From positions 62,001 to 126,000 of the forward strand of contig CAVXSF010000009.1 in NCBI GenBank assembly GCA_963764345.1: a DNA stretch of 64,000 nucleotides, given 5' to 3'. Both the position numbers and the translations under genes were made by a program. Source of the stretch: DASQZK01 sp963764345. Lineage in GTDB: Bacteria > Bacteroidota > Bacteroidia > Bacteroidales > GCA-2748055. Below, one piece after another: positions 8,391 through 18,434 of this stretch; the first letter of the stretch is position 1; every line of letters starts with the position of its first letter. The notes under the pieces were generated by a model. It did not search any database, had not been told where the DNA came from, and saw only the letters and a list, made by a program, of their open reading frames with translations.

Positions 8391-9569
8391 TTACGCTGTT
8401 ACTTTAACTCTCTTTAATCTTTGTTTGATATTTGCTTCAATCACGTAATGATCGATGAGCGGGGCAAATACATTCATCAGCAGAATGGCCAGCATCACAC
8501 CTTCCGGATATGCCGGATTCAAAACCCTGATCAGGATGGCAAGAACGCCAATCAGGAAGCCGTAAATCCATTTGCCTTTGGCAGTCTGTGTGGCAGTAAC
8601 CGGATCGGTGGCCATATAAACCGCACCGAAGGCAAAGCCACCCAGCATAAGTTGTTCGTACCACGGAACAGCCATAAATGTATTCACCGCCAGTACATTC
8701 AATAATAATCCCATGGCAGCACCCCCGGCAAATACGGAGAGGATAATTTTCCAGCTGCCCACACCGGTATAAATCAGGATGACCGCACCGATGAGAATGG
8801 CAATCGTGGAAGTTTCACCGAATGAACCCGGGATAGTGCCGGAGAACATATCCCATAGATGATAGGGATGGCCTATCCCGTTCACAAATTCTTTTGCGCC
8901 GGCAGCAGCCTGACCGAGGATCGTTGATCCGGAAAATCCGTCGACGATGTGCTGTCCGCTTTTCAAACCCGAAATCCAGACTTGGTCACCCGACATTTGC
9001 GAAGGATAGGCGAAGAACAGGAATGCCCTGGCAGTAAGGGCCGGATTCAGAACATTCATGCCTGTTCCCCCGAAAACCTCCTTCCCGATGATCACCGCAA
9101 ATGCAGTAGAAACGGCTACCATCCATAACGGAACGTCGATGGGCATAATGAGCGGGATCAACATTCCGGTCACCAGGAATCCCTCGTTAACGTCATGTCC
9201 GCGCATCTGTGCAAAAATGAATTCGATACCCAGACCAACGACATAAGAGACGATAATCATGGGTAATATCTTAAGAAATCCGTAAAAGAATGTCGTCCAG
9301 AAATCCATCGGGGTACCGGAAGCCAGAAAATGCTGGTATCCGGTGTTCCACATGCCGAAGAGTAATGGCGGTATCATGGCCAGCACGACAACGGACATAG
9401 CTCTTTTCATATCATTGTTGTCACGGATATGCGCCCCGGCCGTTGTAACCTTGTTGGGTACGTAAAGAAAAGTCTCAAAGGCATCAAAAGTGGAATGAAG
9501 CTTTTCATACTTCCCTCCTTTCTCAAAATGAGGCTTAATCTTATCAATAGCTTTTCTTAAACCTTTCAT
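8391..9569 (-). CDS. nqrB: Na+-NQR subunit B, membrane FMN/riboflavin subunit
   Basis: NqrB is the main membrane subunit of the sodium pump, binding covalent FMN and riboflavin and taking part in quinone reduction. The motif VDGFSGSTILGQ contains the predicted FMN-accepting threonine (T216 from this start). About ten membrane helices are evident, with conserved EVFGGTGMNVLNPAL and ATDPVTATQT segments. An in-frame TTG six codons upstream (9587) would give 398 residues; I prefer the ATG at 9567-9569, beginning MKGLRKAIDKIKPHFEKGGK as in homologues. nqrC follows after 10 bp. Confidence 0.95.
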   Translation of the reverse strand: MKGLRKAIDKIKPHFEKGGKYEKLHSTFDAFETFLYVPNKVTTAGAHIRDNNDMKRAMSVVVLAMIPPLLFGMWNTGYQHFLASGTPMDFWTTFFYGFLKILPMIIVSYVVGLGIEFIFAQMRGHDVNEGFLVTGMLIPLIMPIDVPLWMVAVSTAFAVIIGKEVFGGTGMNVLNPALTARAFLFFAYPSQMSGDQVWISGLKSGQHIVDGFSGSTILGQAAAGAKEFVNGIGHPYHLWDMFSGTIPGSFGETSTIAILIGAVILIYTGVGSWKIILSVFAGGAAMGLLLNVLAVNTFMAVPWYEQLMLGGFAFGAVYMATDPVTATQTAKGKWIYGFLIGVLAILIRVLNPAYPEGVMLAILLMNVFAPLIDHYVIEANIKQRLKRVKVTA

Positions 9570-9599
9570 AATATTATAATACACCAATTTAAACGAATA

Positions 9600-10952
9600 C
9601 TATTCAGTTTCTTTTCTCATTACATCGAGACCGTGCCGTATGATCTGTTGAACTTCGGTTTTTGACGTACACACAAATTCACAAAGTGCAAAATCCTCTT
9701 CCGATACTTCGTAGATGCCAAGTCTTTCCATCAGCTCCACATCTTCCACCAGTATTGCCTTGATCAGATGTACCGGGTAAATGTCCATGGGAAAGACTTT
9801 CTCATATTCACCGGTCATCACATAGGCTCTTCTTCCACCATGCAGGTTAGTGTCCATTTTGTAGCTGCGGCCCGGTGTCATCCATGAGAAGAAGGATCTT
9901 GAAACACTGAATTTATTAAATCCGGGTAAAGCCCAGCCGAGAAATTCGAAATGGTCACCTTCCGGGATCACCGTGACCTGGTTATCATAGTATCCCAGAT
10001 AACCCGACTTTAATATTTTGGTGCCGGTGAGAACATTACCGCTGATATATCGCAGGTTCCCTCCGGTAACATTGTCTTTTACAAGCGGAGCAATGGAAGC
10101 CCCCCTGATCACCTTATAATAAACGGGCTTATTCACTTCTGAACCTGCGAGTGCTATAATGGTTGAATTGTCGACTTTCCCGTCCATAAAGAGTTTACCG
10201 ATGGAAATGACATCCTGTGGTCTGATATACCAGACAATATCTCCTTTATTAACCGGTGCAATGTGATGAATCTGGATTCCGGGATTTCCTGCAGGATGAG
10301 GCCCCTTGAAAAAGTGCATCTCCACCCCCCTGGCCTCACTAAACGTCCTGGTTGCAGGATAATCGGCGCTGACGGAGAGATGGATCTTTCCGTCAGTCAA
10401 CCTGGATAATACATCCACCCCTTTTTGAAATTCCAGCTGGAAATCCTTAAGGATAAAATCAATATCCGGGGCCAGAGGTGCACTGTCGAAACCTGAAATA
10501 AAAATATCCCTGGGTGTTTTTTCAGGATTGGCAATGACAGAAAACGGCCGCTGGCGAACGAGTGTCCACATCCCGCTTTCCAGCAATACATCAATAATCT
10601 GTTCCCTTGTCAAATTCGCCGGATCCCCAACTTTGTATTCCAGGTACTCATCTTTTTCAGCAGCATCAACCACCACTTCAAGAATTTTTCTGCGCTCACC
10701 ACGGGTCACCGCACTAACGGTTCCTGAAACGGGTGAGGTAAACTTGATTTGGGGATTTCTCTTATCAAAAAACAGCGGTGTGCCAACATTGACTTTATCA
10801 CCTGGTTTGACGTTGAGTTTGGGCAGGATGCCGACAAAATCCGTGGGCTTAAGTGCATAGGACGAAGATCTGTCCACCTTCATGTAAATTTTATCAGCTT
10901 TTCCTTCAAGATTAATATCCAGACCTTTCCTGATCCTGATAATTTCTGACAT
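9600..10952 (-). CDS. nqrA: Na+-NQR subunit A
   Basis: A 450-residue cytoplasmic subunit and the first gene of the nqr operon. It begins with an RnfC-like barrel-sandwich segment (IRIRKGLDINLEGKAD, then GILPKLNVKPGDKVNVGTPL) and includes FTSPVSGTVSAVTRGERRKI and the C-terminal FVCTSKTEVQQIIRHGLD. There are no cofactor-binding cysteine clusters, as expected for NqrA, which contributes to the quinone/inhibitor site region. The AT-rich 200-bp divergent region upstream, shared with a DUF5103 gene, must hold the operon promoter. Confidence 0.96.
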   Translation of the reverse strand: MSEIIRIRKGLDINLEGKADKIYMKVDRSSSYALKPTDFVGILPKLNVKPGDKVNVGTPLFFDKRNPQIKFTSPVSGTVSAVTRGERRKILEVVVDAAEKDEYLEYKVGDPANLTREQIIDVLLESGMWTLVRQRPFSVIANPEKTPRDIFISGFDSAPLAPDIDFILKDFQLEFQKGVDVLSRLTDGKIHLSVSADYPATRTFSEARGVEMHFFKGPHPAGNPGIQIHHIAPVNKGDIVWYIRPQDVISIGKLFMDGKVDNSTIIALAGSEVNKPVYYKVIRGASIAPLVKDNVTGGNLRYISGNVLTGTKILKSGYLGYYDNQVTVIPEGDHFEFLGWALPGFNKFSVSRSFFSWMTPGRSYKMDTNLHGGRRAYVMTGEYEKVFPMDIYPVHLIKAILVEDVELMERLGIYEVSEEDFALCEFVCTSKTEVQQIIRHGLDVMRKETE

Positions 10953-10983
10953 TTTAAGAATAGTGTTATTTAAAAAACTTGGA

Positions 10984-10991
10984 CAAAAATA
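10984..10991 (-). promoter_or_regulatory. Candidate -7 element of the nqr operon promoter
   Basis: Minus-strand TATTTTTG, an exact fit to the Bacteroidota TAnnTTTG element, 31 nt upstream of the nqrA start. No convincing TTTG lies 19-21 nt further upstream, so this is a half-match in AT-rich DNA. Confidence 0.3.
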
Positions 10992-11153
10992 ATTATTTTT
11001 ACTTTTTATCTCCTGAAAATTTAAAAAAACAGCTTTAAAAATCTATAATTATATATTTATTGATATTTGCTTCTCAGATTTTTCAAAATTAACTATTAAA
11101 AACATAATCAGGAAAATGGCGTTAACTTATTAATTCATGTAAATAACAACCAT

Positions 11154-12470
11154 ATGTGCAGGACTGTTCATACAATAACAACCGTATTTCTCATCCTGCT
11201 TTTAAGCAGCAGAGTGGCCAATGCAGTGCTTCCCGCAGACTTCGGCGACTCGCCGATTGTGCCGGGTGTCTTTAAAAGTAATATCAAAACGGTGAATATT
11301 CATCGTGAAGGATGGAATCTCAGCTATCCGGTCATCGATCTCAACGGCCCGGTTAAGCTCATACTGAGTTTTGACGATCTTTCTTCTGAAATCAAGAATT
11401 ACTATTACCGGATCGTCCTCTGTAATGCAGACTGGACGCCGTCTTCACTGAACGAGAATGAGTATCTTGAGGGCTATCTTCAGAATCAGATTTCTGATTA
11501 TGAGCACTCATTTAATACCTATTTCAATTATATCCACTACAGCCTGAAACTTCCGAATAACGATGTGGGGTTCAAAGTATCAGGAAATTACGCCATTATA
11601 TTATATTCGGATTATAATGAAGATGACACCGTTTTCATCAAGCGGTTTTTTGTGGCTGAGAAATTCGTTGATGTGAATGCCTCGATCCAGAGACCTTCGC
11701 TGTCTGTTTTCCGCGATGTAGGTCAGGAAGTCGATTTTACAGTCAGTTACGGTTCTTTCCCTATCAGGGATCCGTACAGTGAAGTAAAAATAACCATTCT
11801 TCAGAATGGACGGTGGGATAATGCAAACACCGGTCTCAAACCCTTTTACGACCGGGATGGCGTCCTCGATTATGATTATAACACGCAAAACGTTTTCTTG
11901 GGAGGGAACGAATTCAGGTGGTTTGACATGAAAAGCTTCCGGTATCAGTCTCCTTATATTAAAGATGTCGAATTCAAACAGGGCCACTTTTACGTTGACC
12001 TCTTTCCCGATCCGTTAAGAGGCGGAAAAATGTATTTTTATGAACAGGACCTGAACGGGAGATATTATATCGAAGTGCAGGAAGAAAACGATAACGACAC
12101 GGATGCCGACTATGCGTATGTCAACTTCACACTTCCCATGGATCAGCTTCCCGACAGCAGCAGCGTTTATGTAATGGGAGACCTCACCAACTGGATCTAT
12201 GATGACCAGAATAAAATGACCTACAATGCCGATTCATCAGCATATAAACTTACACTTTTGCTCAAGCAGGGCTATTATAATTATGAATACGGGGTAAAGA
12301 AGAAAGGAGCCGATACCGTCGATATCGACCTTACCGAGGGGAATCATTACGAAACGGAAAATGATTATATCATCCTGGTTTATTTCCATAGCACCACTTC
12401 TCGGCATGAGAGACTTATCGGATACCAGATTGCCAATTCGCTGAACCAGGACAAAGACAGAAATCGATAA
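11154..12470 (+). CDS. DUF5103 family secreted protein
   Basis: A 438-residue protein with an N-terminal signal peptide (hydrophobic 8-22, cleavage likely after VANA). It matches the Bacteroidota-specific DUF5103 family: PVIDLNGPVKLILSFDDLSS, YYYRIVLCNADWTPS, GNYAIILY and the C-terminal HERLIGYQI segment are its landmarks. A beta-rich domain resembling a carbohydrate-binding or CBM48-like fold lies near residues 320-400 (VYVMGDLTNW, YYNYEYGV). Function is unknown; the predicted location is the periplasm or cell surface. It is divergent from nqrA and convergent with the HD-domain gene. Confidence 0.8.
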   Translation: MCRTVHTITTVFLILLLSSRVANAVLPADFGDSPIVPGVFKSNIKTVNIHREGWNLSYPVIDLNGPVKLILSFDDLSSEIKNYYYRIVLCNADWTPSSLNENEYLEGYLQNQISDYEHSFNTYFNYIHYSLKLPNNDVGFKVSGNYAIILYSDYNEDDTVFIKRFFVAEKFVDVNASIQRPSLSVFRDVGQEVDFTVSYGSFPIRDPYSEVKITILQNGRWDNANTGLKPFYDRDGVLDYDYNTQNVFLGGNEFRWFDMKSFRYQSPYIKDVEFKQGHFYVDLFPDPLRGGKMYFYEQDLNGRYYIEVQEENDNDTDADYAYVNFTLPMDQLPDSSSVYVMGDLTNWIYDDQNKMTYNADSSAYKLTLLLKQGYYNYEYGVKKKGADTVDIDLTEGNHYETENDYIILVYFHSTTSRHERLIGYQIANSLNQDKDRNR

Positions 12471-12540
12471 CATTGGCCTTTGCCTTAAAAACCCGGAGCC
12501 TGCCTGAATTTACATTCAATTAAACTGCCGCCGGCCATGA

Positions 12541-12569
12541 TGCGGATTCATATTCATGGACCATCCGCA
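12541..12569. terminator. Inverted repeat between convergent genes, possible bidirectional terminator
   Basis: A perfect 7-bp stem, TGCGGAT at 12541-12547 and ATCCGCA at 12563-12569, with a 15-nt loop, lies between the convergent DUF5103 and HD genes. There is no U-tract on either side, so termination is only a positional guess. Confidence 0.25.
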
Positions 12570-12614
12570 GTATTCAGAAACCTCCGTTCCGGGAAACCTT
12601 AGGCGACATATTGC

Positions 12615-13169
12615 CTACAGACCTATTTCGTCACTGATGGTTCTCATGGCATCGACCGATATCTGGATGAATTCATCGAGAGGAATGCCTATATTTTCAC
12701 ACTCCATAATATTTTCCCGTTTTACGGAGGCGGCAAAGGCTTTTTCAGTCATCCTTTTTTTTACCGATTTATATTTTATCGTGGCAATCTTCCTTTCAGG
12801 ATAAACCAGCGTCGTAGCATAGATCAAACCGGTGATCGTCTCGCCTGCGGCAAGAGCATGCTGAAACTCGGTGGTCCGGTCCCTGCCTGTGGCTTCTTCA
12901 TTGTGCATGCTTACCGCATCGATAATGTCCTCACCGATACCATTCTGTCGCAGGATATCCACGGAAACGACTCCGTGTGTTTTGGGATCGGCATGGGTTA
13001 TTTCCACATCGATATCATGGAGTAATCCGGCAAGTCCGAATTTCTCCACATCCCGGCCGAGACGTTTTGCCACAGCCCTTAATACCACTTCAGAAGAAAG
13101 TGAATGTACGATCATCTTATCACTTTTCACGTACTGTTTAAGCAAAGAAAGAGCTTCTTCCCTGTTCAT
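12615..13169 (-). CDS. HD-domain metal-dependent hydrolase
   Basis: A 184-residue HDIG-type protein. The metal motif is spread as HSLSSEVVLRAVA, LLHDIDVE (the HD pair), THADPKTHG and VSMHNEEATG, which fits a single HD phosphohydrolase domain over about residues 15-125. The remaining 60 residues contain a YKSVKKRMTEKAFA helix. Related bacterial proteins act on nucleotides or cyclic dinucleotides, but no substrate can be assigned. There is no signal peptide, so it is cytosolic. Confidence 0.8.
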   Translation of the reverse strand: MNREEALSLLKQYVKSDKMIVHSLSSEVVLRAVAKRLGRDVEKFGLAGLLHDIDVEITHADPKTHGVVSVDILRQNGIGEDIIDAVSMHNEEATGRDRTTEFQHALAAGETITGLIYATTLVYPERKIATIKYKSVKKRMTEKAFAASVKRENIMECENIGIPLDEFIQISVDAMRTISDEIGL

Positions 13170-13310
13170 CTTTTTTTAGCCGAAAATAGTAATTTTTTCT
13201 GACTGGACGCTTGAATGAAATTCATCATTACTGAAAAAACCAAGGTGTACAGGATTTTCCGAAAATATCCGAAAAATGATTAATTTTACCCCTCGAAAAT
13301 ATCAAAAACC

Positions 13311-13526
13311 ATGACCATAAAAAAGGAAACTTCCATCGAGGATTTAGTAAATGCATTGCCCGCTGCCGTAAAATATCTGTCGGAAAAAGGCATTACATGT
13401 ATCGATTGTGGCGAACCTGTCTGGGGAACCCTGGAAGAAGCAGCTGTTGAAAAAGGATTTGAGCCAGAGGATATTGAAAGTTTTGTCAGGGATCTTAACA
13501 GGCTTAAGGATCAGTTTGATAAATGA
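13311..13526 (+). CDS. DUF1858 domain protein
   Basis: A 71-residue cytosolic protein built of one DUF1858 domain: SIEDLVNALPAAVKYLSEKG, then ITCIDCG with a Cys-x2-Cys pair and a helical C-terminus. DUF1858 stands alone or precedes hybrid-cluster and other redox proteins and may bind a metal or take part in redox sensing; no activity is established. The gene begins 17 nt after an AT-rich tract, has its own upstream region, and is not obviously in an operon. Confidence 0.75.
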   Translation: MTIKKETSIEDLVNALPAAVKYLSEKGITCIDCGEPVWGTLEEAAVEKGFEPEDIESFVRDLNRLKDQFDK

Positions 13527-13656
13527 TACATTCCGGCATCCATATCTTACTTTTCCGGTGAATACAGAAATAGACAAGAAACTAATTTCCTTCCTGTCCT
13601 CTGCCAGCGAAACGAATTACTTCAGATGACTGACAAACGCGGGGGAGATGATCATA

Positions 13657-15468
13657 TCAGCTGCCGGGAATAAAGGGGAAACCCTGGAATATGAATATCA
13701 TGATCCCAACCACCACGATAACCAGCAGAGTAAAGCCGAGCAATGGCTGATTGTGATCCTTACGATTCATCTCATCTGCCACCTGCGTCCAGAAGGAGGG
13801 CTTGCCGTCCTCTTTCAACCCGTATAAAGCAAAAAAGACATTCCCCAGGTAGCTAAGGATAACGGCAATCACCAGGCCTCCAAACAAAGCCATCCAGATG
13901 ATGGTGAAAAAGAAGGCAATGGGAAGTTGCACAATCCTGCTTTTCAGATCCTTAATCTTTAATGAAATTTTTTCAAGTTCCGCCGTTCGTTTGCTTTTCC
14001 AGGTTCCGAACTCGGCCTTCCTGTTCCTGACCCTGTTTTTCAGGCTCTCATTTACGGCCAGTTGCTGAGGATCCGTGGCATTCTTCAGCTTTTCAATTTC
14101 AGCGTTGAGTGAATCCTGATCCCGGAGATACAACTTCTCCAGCCGGTTCATCTCATCCAGCCCTTTCTGATAGTTCAGCTGAAGAGATTTCCTTCTCTGG
14201 TCGAGGGTCTTGATATTTGTGAAATCGCCGAAGACATTACCCGGAAAGTTCTTGTAATAGTTCAGCCGTTCCACCTGATTATCCATTTCCAGCCTCTGAA
14301 TACCTCCCAAAGTCAAAGCGGCATGATGAATCCTGGCAATATGGGCATCGAGTATCACATTCTTCACATTCAGGGTGATATAAATCGCAAGACCCACAAC
14401 AATTGCAGGTATAACGGCGAGAATGGCACCGAAAAATCCAGCCGGGACCAGGGCTAATAGATAACGCAGGAATTTTCTTCCGATCACCCCAAGGAATTTA
14501 ATACTGCCGGGAATACGGGTATTGAAATCTTTGTCATGAACCATGTGAGGAGGCATCATGAGGGAGGCAAACAATAGTATTACGAGAACAAATAAAAGGA
14601 TAAGCGATACAAATGTATTTATATTGATAGAAATCCCGAGGAGCGAAAATCCCGAACCCGGAATCCAGCCGAGCATATCGAGTACGATCTCGATGATGAT
14701 ACCGGCAAGCATTATGGTTATATAGGAAAGGACGGCCCGTAGCGCATTAAAACCACTGTTGAACCTGGATTTTACTTCACTGAAGCCGGTATTCCATCGT
14801 TTTTCAAACCGCATCGACGATATCTCGCCAAAAGCCCAGATCACAGGCAATACCGAGAATACCATACCGAAGGCGCCGATAACCGGTGATCCGATAAGAA
14901 TGCCTGTGCCATAAAAAAGCAACAGAATGAATACCGACCATACGGCTCCCCGTAACGAAACTCTGTAAAAATTTGCATTAACGCTCATCCCCACATTCCG
15001 GTATGTTATCCGGTAAATCCACCAGGGCCATTGGATGCCATAATGAAGGATCATCTTGTAGAGGAACACCAGGGGTGGTATGAAAAGTTTCAGGAACCAG
15101 ATGAAAGCATGAATGATCCAGAAAAGGATGGTTTTGATGAGCAGCAGAATATCGATAAAAATGATGAAGAGCACAAAAATCCCGTTGAGTATCCATACCA
15201 CAAGATCGTAAAGAAAACCGAAAAGCATCAGGATCCATCTGAACAGCAACCAGAATCCACCTCTGGCTTCGAGATACTGATCGCTTTTTGCCATGCCGAA
15301 AAGGTAGGCAGGCTTTTCCCCGGTAATCGTAAAATGGAGATAGGACAGGACAAGAAAACTGAATGCCAGGGCGGGATATAAAGGAATAACTTTTAAAAGA
15401 AGAAACATTACAAAAGCCGAAAGCACGAGAGCGATCAGCTTCTTAATGTAGATGGAAACCTTGTCCAT
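13657..15468 (-). CDS. Large polytopic membrane protein with internal coiled coil
   Basis: I do not recognise this 603-residue protein. About ten hydrophobic segments fall at roughly 9-45, 75-140, 170-215, 245-310 and 330-365 and again at 515-545 and 575-600. Between the last two groups lies a hydrophilic helical block (about 385-510) rich in Leu, Lys and Glu heptads (ERLNYYKNF, GLDEMNRLEKLYLRDQDSLN, VRNRKAEFGTWKSKR). It is therefore an inner-membrane protein with a large cytosolic coiled-coil domain. There is no signal peptide or catalytic motif. The gene is monocistronic, convergent with the DUF1858 gene. Confidence 0.65.
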   Translation of the reverse strand: MDKVSIYIKKLIALVLSAFVMFLLLKVIPLYPALAFSFLVLSYLHFTITGEKPAYLFGMAKSDQYLEARGGFWLLFRWILMLFGFLYDLVVWILNGIFVLFIIFIDILLLIKTILFWIIHAFIWFLKLFIPPLVFLYKMILHYGIQWPWWIYRITYRNVGMSVNANFYRVSLRGAVWSVFILLLFYGTGILIGSPVIGAFGMVFSVLPVIWAFGEISSMRFEKRWNTGFSEVKSRFNSGFNALRAVLSYITIMLAGIIIEIVLDMLGWIPGSGFSLLGISININTFVSLILLFVLVILLFASLMMPPHMVHDKDFNTRIPGSIKFLGVIGRKFLRYLLALVPAGFFGAILAVIPAIVVGLAIYITLNVKNVILDAHIARIHHAALTLGGIQRLEMDNQVERLNYYKNFPGNVFGDFTNIKTLDQRRKSLQLNYQKGLDEMNRLEKLYLRDQDSLNAEIEKLKNATDPQQLAVNESLKNRVRNRKAEFGTWKSKRTAELEKISLKIKDLKSRIVQLPIAFFFTIIWMALFGGLVIAVILSYLGNVFFALYGLKEDGKPSFWTQVADEMNRKDHNQPLLGFTLLVIVVVGIMIFIFQGFPFIPGS

Positions 15469-15650
15469 ATAGGGAAATTTTGTGGTCTGTATTTAAAAAC
15501 AAGTTTATGGATTTTTTTTGTAAAATCCTATCCTCAACCACCAATGGGGTTTACAGCCTGATCCCCTCCCGGCAGGTCTATATTCATTGAAGATCCTTAC
15601 GCTGAACACTTGACGATTCTTCAGCGGCAAAATATTATCACCCGCTATTT

Positions 15651-16616
15651 TTAGTGATATCGGCCTTCAAGCAGGTAATGCTTCACATAATCAGGAACAC
15701 CCTCAGCCAGCGGCCTGAACCTTCCGGTGTACCCTGTGTCACGGAGTTTTGTCATCACGGCCTGCGTAAAATACTGGTATGTATCACGGATATCCTCAGG
15801 GGTATCGATATATTCAATTACCGGCTCCCTTCCCATGGCTTTGAAGGTCTGGGTTACCAGCTCATTAAAAGTTTCCGCCTGACCTGTGCCCAGGTTATAG
15901 ATCCCGGAAGCCTTTCTGTTCAGCATAAAATAGTACATGACATCAACGACATCTTTCACATAAATAAAGTCGCGCAATTGTTCGCCGTCCTGGAAGTCAG
16001 GACGATGGGACCGGAAAAGTTTCATCTTTCCCGTCAGGCTGATCTGTCGAAAAGCATGCAATACAACCGATGCCATTCTGCCTTTGTGGTATTCATTCGG
16101 GCCATAGACATTGAAGAATTTCAGCCCTGCCCAGAAAGAGGGCCCGCGATCCTGTTTTAGCACCCACTTGTCGAATTCATTTTTTGATCTTCCATAAGGA
16201 TTCAGGGGTTGAAGTTCGGGAATGACGGAATGATCATCCACATAGCCTTTCTCCCCGGCACCATAAGTGGCTGCCGAAGAGGCATATACCAGAGGAATGC
16301 CGAATTCAGTACATTGTTTCCAGACGTCTACGGAATAATCCAGGTTGAGTTCCCTGAATACCTCCCAGTTGAATTCAGTGGTATCGGTACGGGCTCCAAG
16401 GTGAAATACAAACTGCACCCCGGCCTGATTTTCCCTTAGCCAGGCAATGAAGTCACGCCGGTCAACTTTTTGAGTGAATACCTTGTTTTCGTAATTCGGC
16501 CGTTTAGCATCCCTGCTGAAATCATCGACAAGGATGATATCCCTGTAATTTTCCGCATTCAGCCTGGCAAGAAGATTACTGCCAATGAATCCGGCTGCTC
16601 CTGTAATGACGATCAT
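15651..16616 (-). CDS. hldD: ADP-L-glycero-D-manno-heptose 6-epimerase
   Basis: A short-chain dehydrogenase/reductase family epimerase for the heptose of lipopolysaccharide core. The N-terminal NAD(P) motif is MIVITGAAGFIGSNLLARL; DDFSR, HLGARTDTTE, the SSAATYGAGEKGY serine region, the catalytic LNPYGRSKNEFD (Tyr-x3-Lys) and FFNVYGPNEYHKGRMAS are all HldD signatures. I place the start at the ATG at 16614-16616 because the nucleotide-binding strand begins there; an in-frame upstream start at 16655 would add an unconserved 13 residues. It yields 321 residues, normal for the family. Confidence 0.9.
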   Translation of the reverse strand: MIVITGAAGFIGSNLLARLNAENYRDIILVDDFSRDAKRPNYENKVFTQKVDRRDFIAWLRENQAGVQFVFHLGARTDTTEFNWEVFRELNLDYSVDVWKQCTEFGIPLVYASSAATYGAGEKGYVDDHSVIPELQPLNPYGRSKNEFDKWVLKQDRGPSFWAGLKFFNVYGPNEYHKGRMASVVLHAFRQISLTGKMKLFRSHRPDFQDGEQLRDFIYVKDVVDVMYYFMLNRKASGIYNLGTGQAETFNELVTQTFKAMGREPVIEYIDTPEDIRDTYQYFTQAVMTKLRDTGYTGRFRPLAEGVPDYVKHYLLEGRYH

Positions 16617-16682
16617 TTGTATAGTTAAGTTAATGAGTGCTGCCCGGTCTTCCATTCCCGGATCTATAGTTTTCCGGTTCAG

Positions 16683-17513
16683 CTAGACAAAAAAGGCGTT
16701 ATTTTTATAATCGAAAAGTCCTTTTTCTTTCCCTTTTTCAAACAGAAAGGTGATGGCTTTCCTCCCTTTATCACCGAGCTGTACCGAATAATCATTCACA
16801 TACAGATCAATATGTTTCCGGATAACTTCTCCGGTGAGATCCTGGGCATGTTTTTTAACAAACTTTTCCGACGCTGTGGGGTTGGCCATCGCAAATTCAA
16901 CACTTGCCCGCATAAGCCTGTCTGCCAGATGAATAATATCAGGCTTTAACTCACGCTTAATGATGATTCCTCCGAGGGGTACGGGAACCTTAAACCGTTC
17001 TTCCCAGGTTTCTCCAAGGTCGGCCACTTTTCTGAGCCCCTTTTTCTGATAAGTAAACCTCGTTTCATGAATGATCAGCCCGGCATCTACTTCGTTACTC
17101 AGAATGGCTTCTTCGATATCGGAAAACAGGTATTCCGATTTTTCTTTTACCGGGGGAAACAGAATTTCAAGGAGGTAGTTGGCTGTGGTATGAATACCAG
17201 GAATGGCCATATGCACATCGCATATTTCATCCGGAAATATTTTCCGTCTGCTGATGATCAGCGGGCCATTCTGATAGCCTACTGCACTTCCGGCGTTCAG
17301 GATCAGAAACTTGTCTGAGACAGCCGGATAAGCGGCAAAGCTAATTTTAGACATATCCAGTTCACCTTCCAAAATCATCAGGTTCAGCTGTTCTATATCA
17401 GCCATGATCACATCGATCTCCAGACCCCCGGTGTCAAGTCTTCCGTTCACGAGGGCGTCAAACATAAATGTATCATTGGGGCAGGTTGAAAAACCAAGCC
17501 GGATCTTATCCAT
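16683..17513 (-). CDS. mqnD: 1,4-dihydroxy-6-naphthoate synthase (futalosine pathway)
   Basis: MqnD converts cyclic dehypoxanthine futalosine to 1,4-dihydroxy-6-naphthoate on the alternative route to menaquinone. It is a periplasmic-binding-protein-like fold of 276 residues with the hallmark GFSTCPNDTFMFDAL at the N-terminus, DIEEAILSNEVDAGLIIHE in the middle and the PVPLGGI segment. It overlaps the start of mqnB by 8 bp, a classic pairing. Menaquinone is the natural electron acceptor of the Na+-NQR encoded upstream. Confidence 0.93.
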   Translation of the reverse strand: MDKIRLGFSTCPNDTFMFDALVNGRLDTGGLEIDVIMADIEQLNLMILEGELDMSKISFAAYPAVSDKFLILNAGSAVGYQNGPLIISRRKIFPDEICDVHMAIPGIHTTANYLLEILFPPVKEKSEYLFSDIEEAILSNEVDAGLIIHETRFTYQKKGLRKVADLGETWEERFKVPVPLGGIIIKRELKPDIIHLADRLMRASVEFAMANPTASEKFVKKHAQDLTGEVIRKHIDLYVNDYSVQLGDKGRKAITFLFEKGKEKGLFDYKNNAFFV

Positions 17514-18190
17514 GAAGTTCTGTTATTAAACGTTCCAGTTGTCTGGCCATACGGGTCAATGCCATATTTATTTCCCAATGGTCACGGTTCCTTGGTTCCA
17601 CCAGGTTCGAAACCGTTCTCAACTGCACAAAATTAAGATTTTGTTGCTTGCAAACATAAAAAAAAGCAGCTCCTTCCATGCTTTCGACATCCGGATCATA
17701 TCTTTCCCGCATTGCCTGTATTGAATCAACGGTACCGGATACTGTATTCAGGGTAATGCCTTTTACGGCTGTGATCTCCTGAAGGCAATCAACGGCAGGC
17801 CCCGGATTGTCGTCCATCCACCCCGCCATCCAGGAATCAGCCGGAGGATACAAACCCAGCGTACCTGCCGGTAGAAAACCTTCAGGACTCCCGGCGCCCA
17901 GATCAGCGAAACGGTCCTGTTCCACCCTCAGCGTTGTACCCGAAGTGTACACCGACCGGTAAGAACCACAGATGCCGGAAAGAATGGCAAGATCATATTT
18001 AGTGGAGGTAAGACGCTGTGAAAGCCGAAAGATCATGGCAGGAGTCCCGGCGCCCGGGACGAGGAAATCCGTCATTACATGTACCCCAAAATGCCCGGGA
18101 AAGTTGCGGGTTTAAACTTTTTAGGTGTGGAAATGTTTTGCTGATACCTGAATATTCGGAAGCTGAAGGGATGACAATAAGTATCTTCAT
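17506..18190 (-). CDS. mqnB: Futalosine hydrolase, interrupted by one frame break
   Basis: MqnB removes hypoxanthine from futalosine. The bulk (from MTDFLVPGAG) carries purine-nucleosidase family features: LAILSGICGSY, DLGAGSPEGFLP, NTVSGT and SMEGAAFFYVC with the catalytic E-x-A region. The expected N-terminus, MKILIVIPSASEYSG from the ATG at 18188-18190, sits in another frame. Removing one C from the run at 18108-18110 joins ...HLKSLN to RNFPGHFGVHVMTDFL and gives 227 residues, the family's length. Without the repair only a 189-residue fragment is readable. I consider this a sequence error more likely than a dead gene because mqnD is intact and overlapping. Confidence 0.85.
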
Positions 18191-18434
18191 ACCGGTAAAA
18201 GTAAAGTCATGTTAACGGAACATAAAATTATATTACAGCAAAATGCAACCACCGGTCTGATGGATAGGACATAATGCAGTGTAATTCATATCTTTATTGA
18301 AAATCAGTCAAAAATAACACTAAAAACGCTTAATTTGTAAAAGAATTACGGGGTATTCATCCCTGACCGGTTCATTTCGGCGAAAATCCTGCCGGAATCC
18401 TGTCAGCGGGTTCCCGGTTAAACAAAACGATGTT

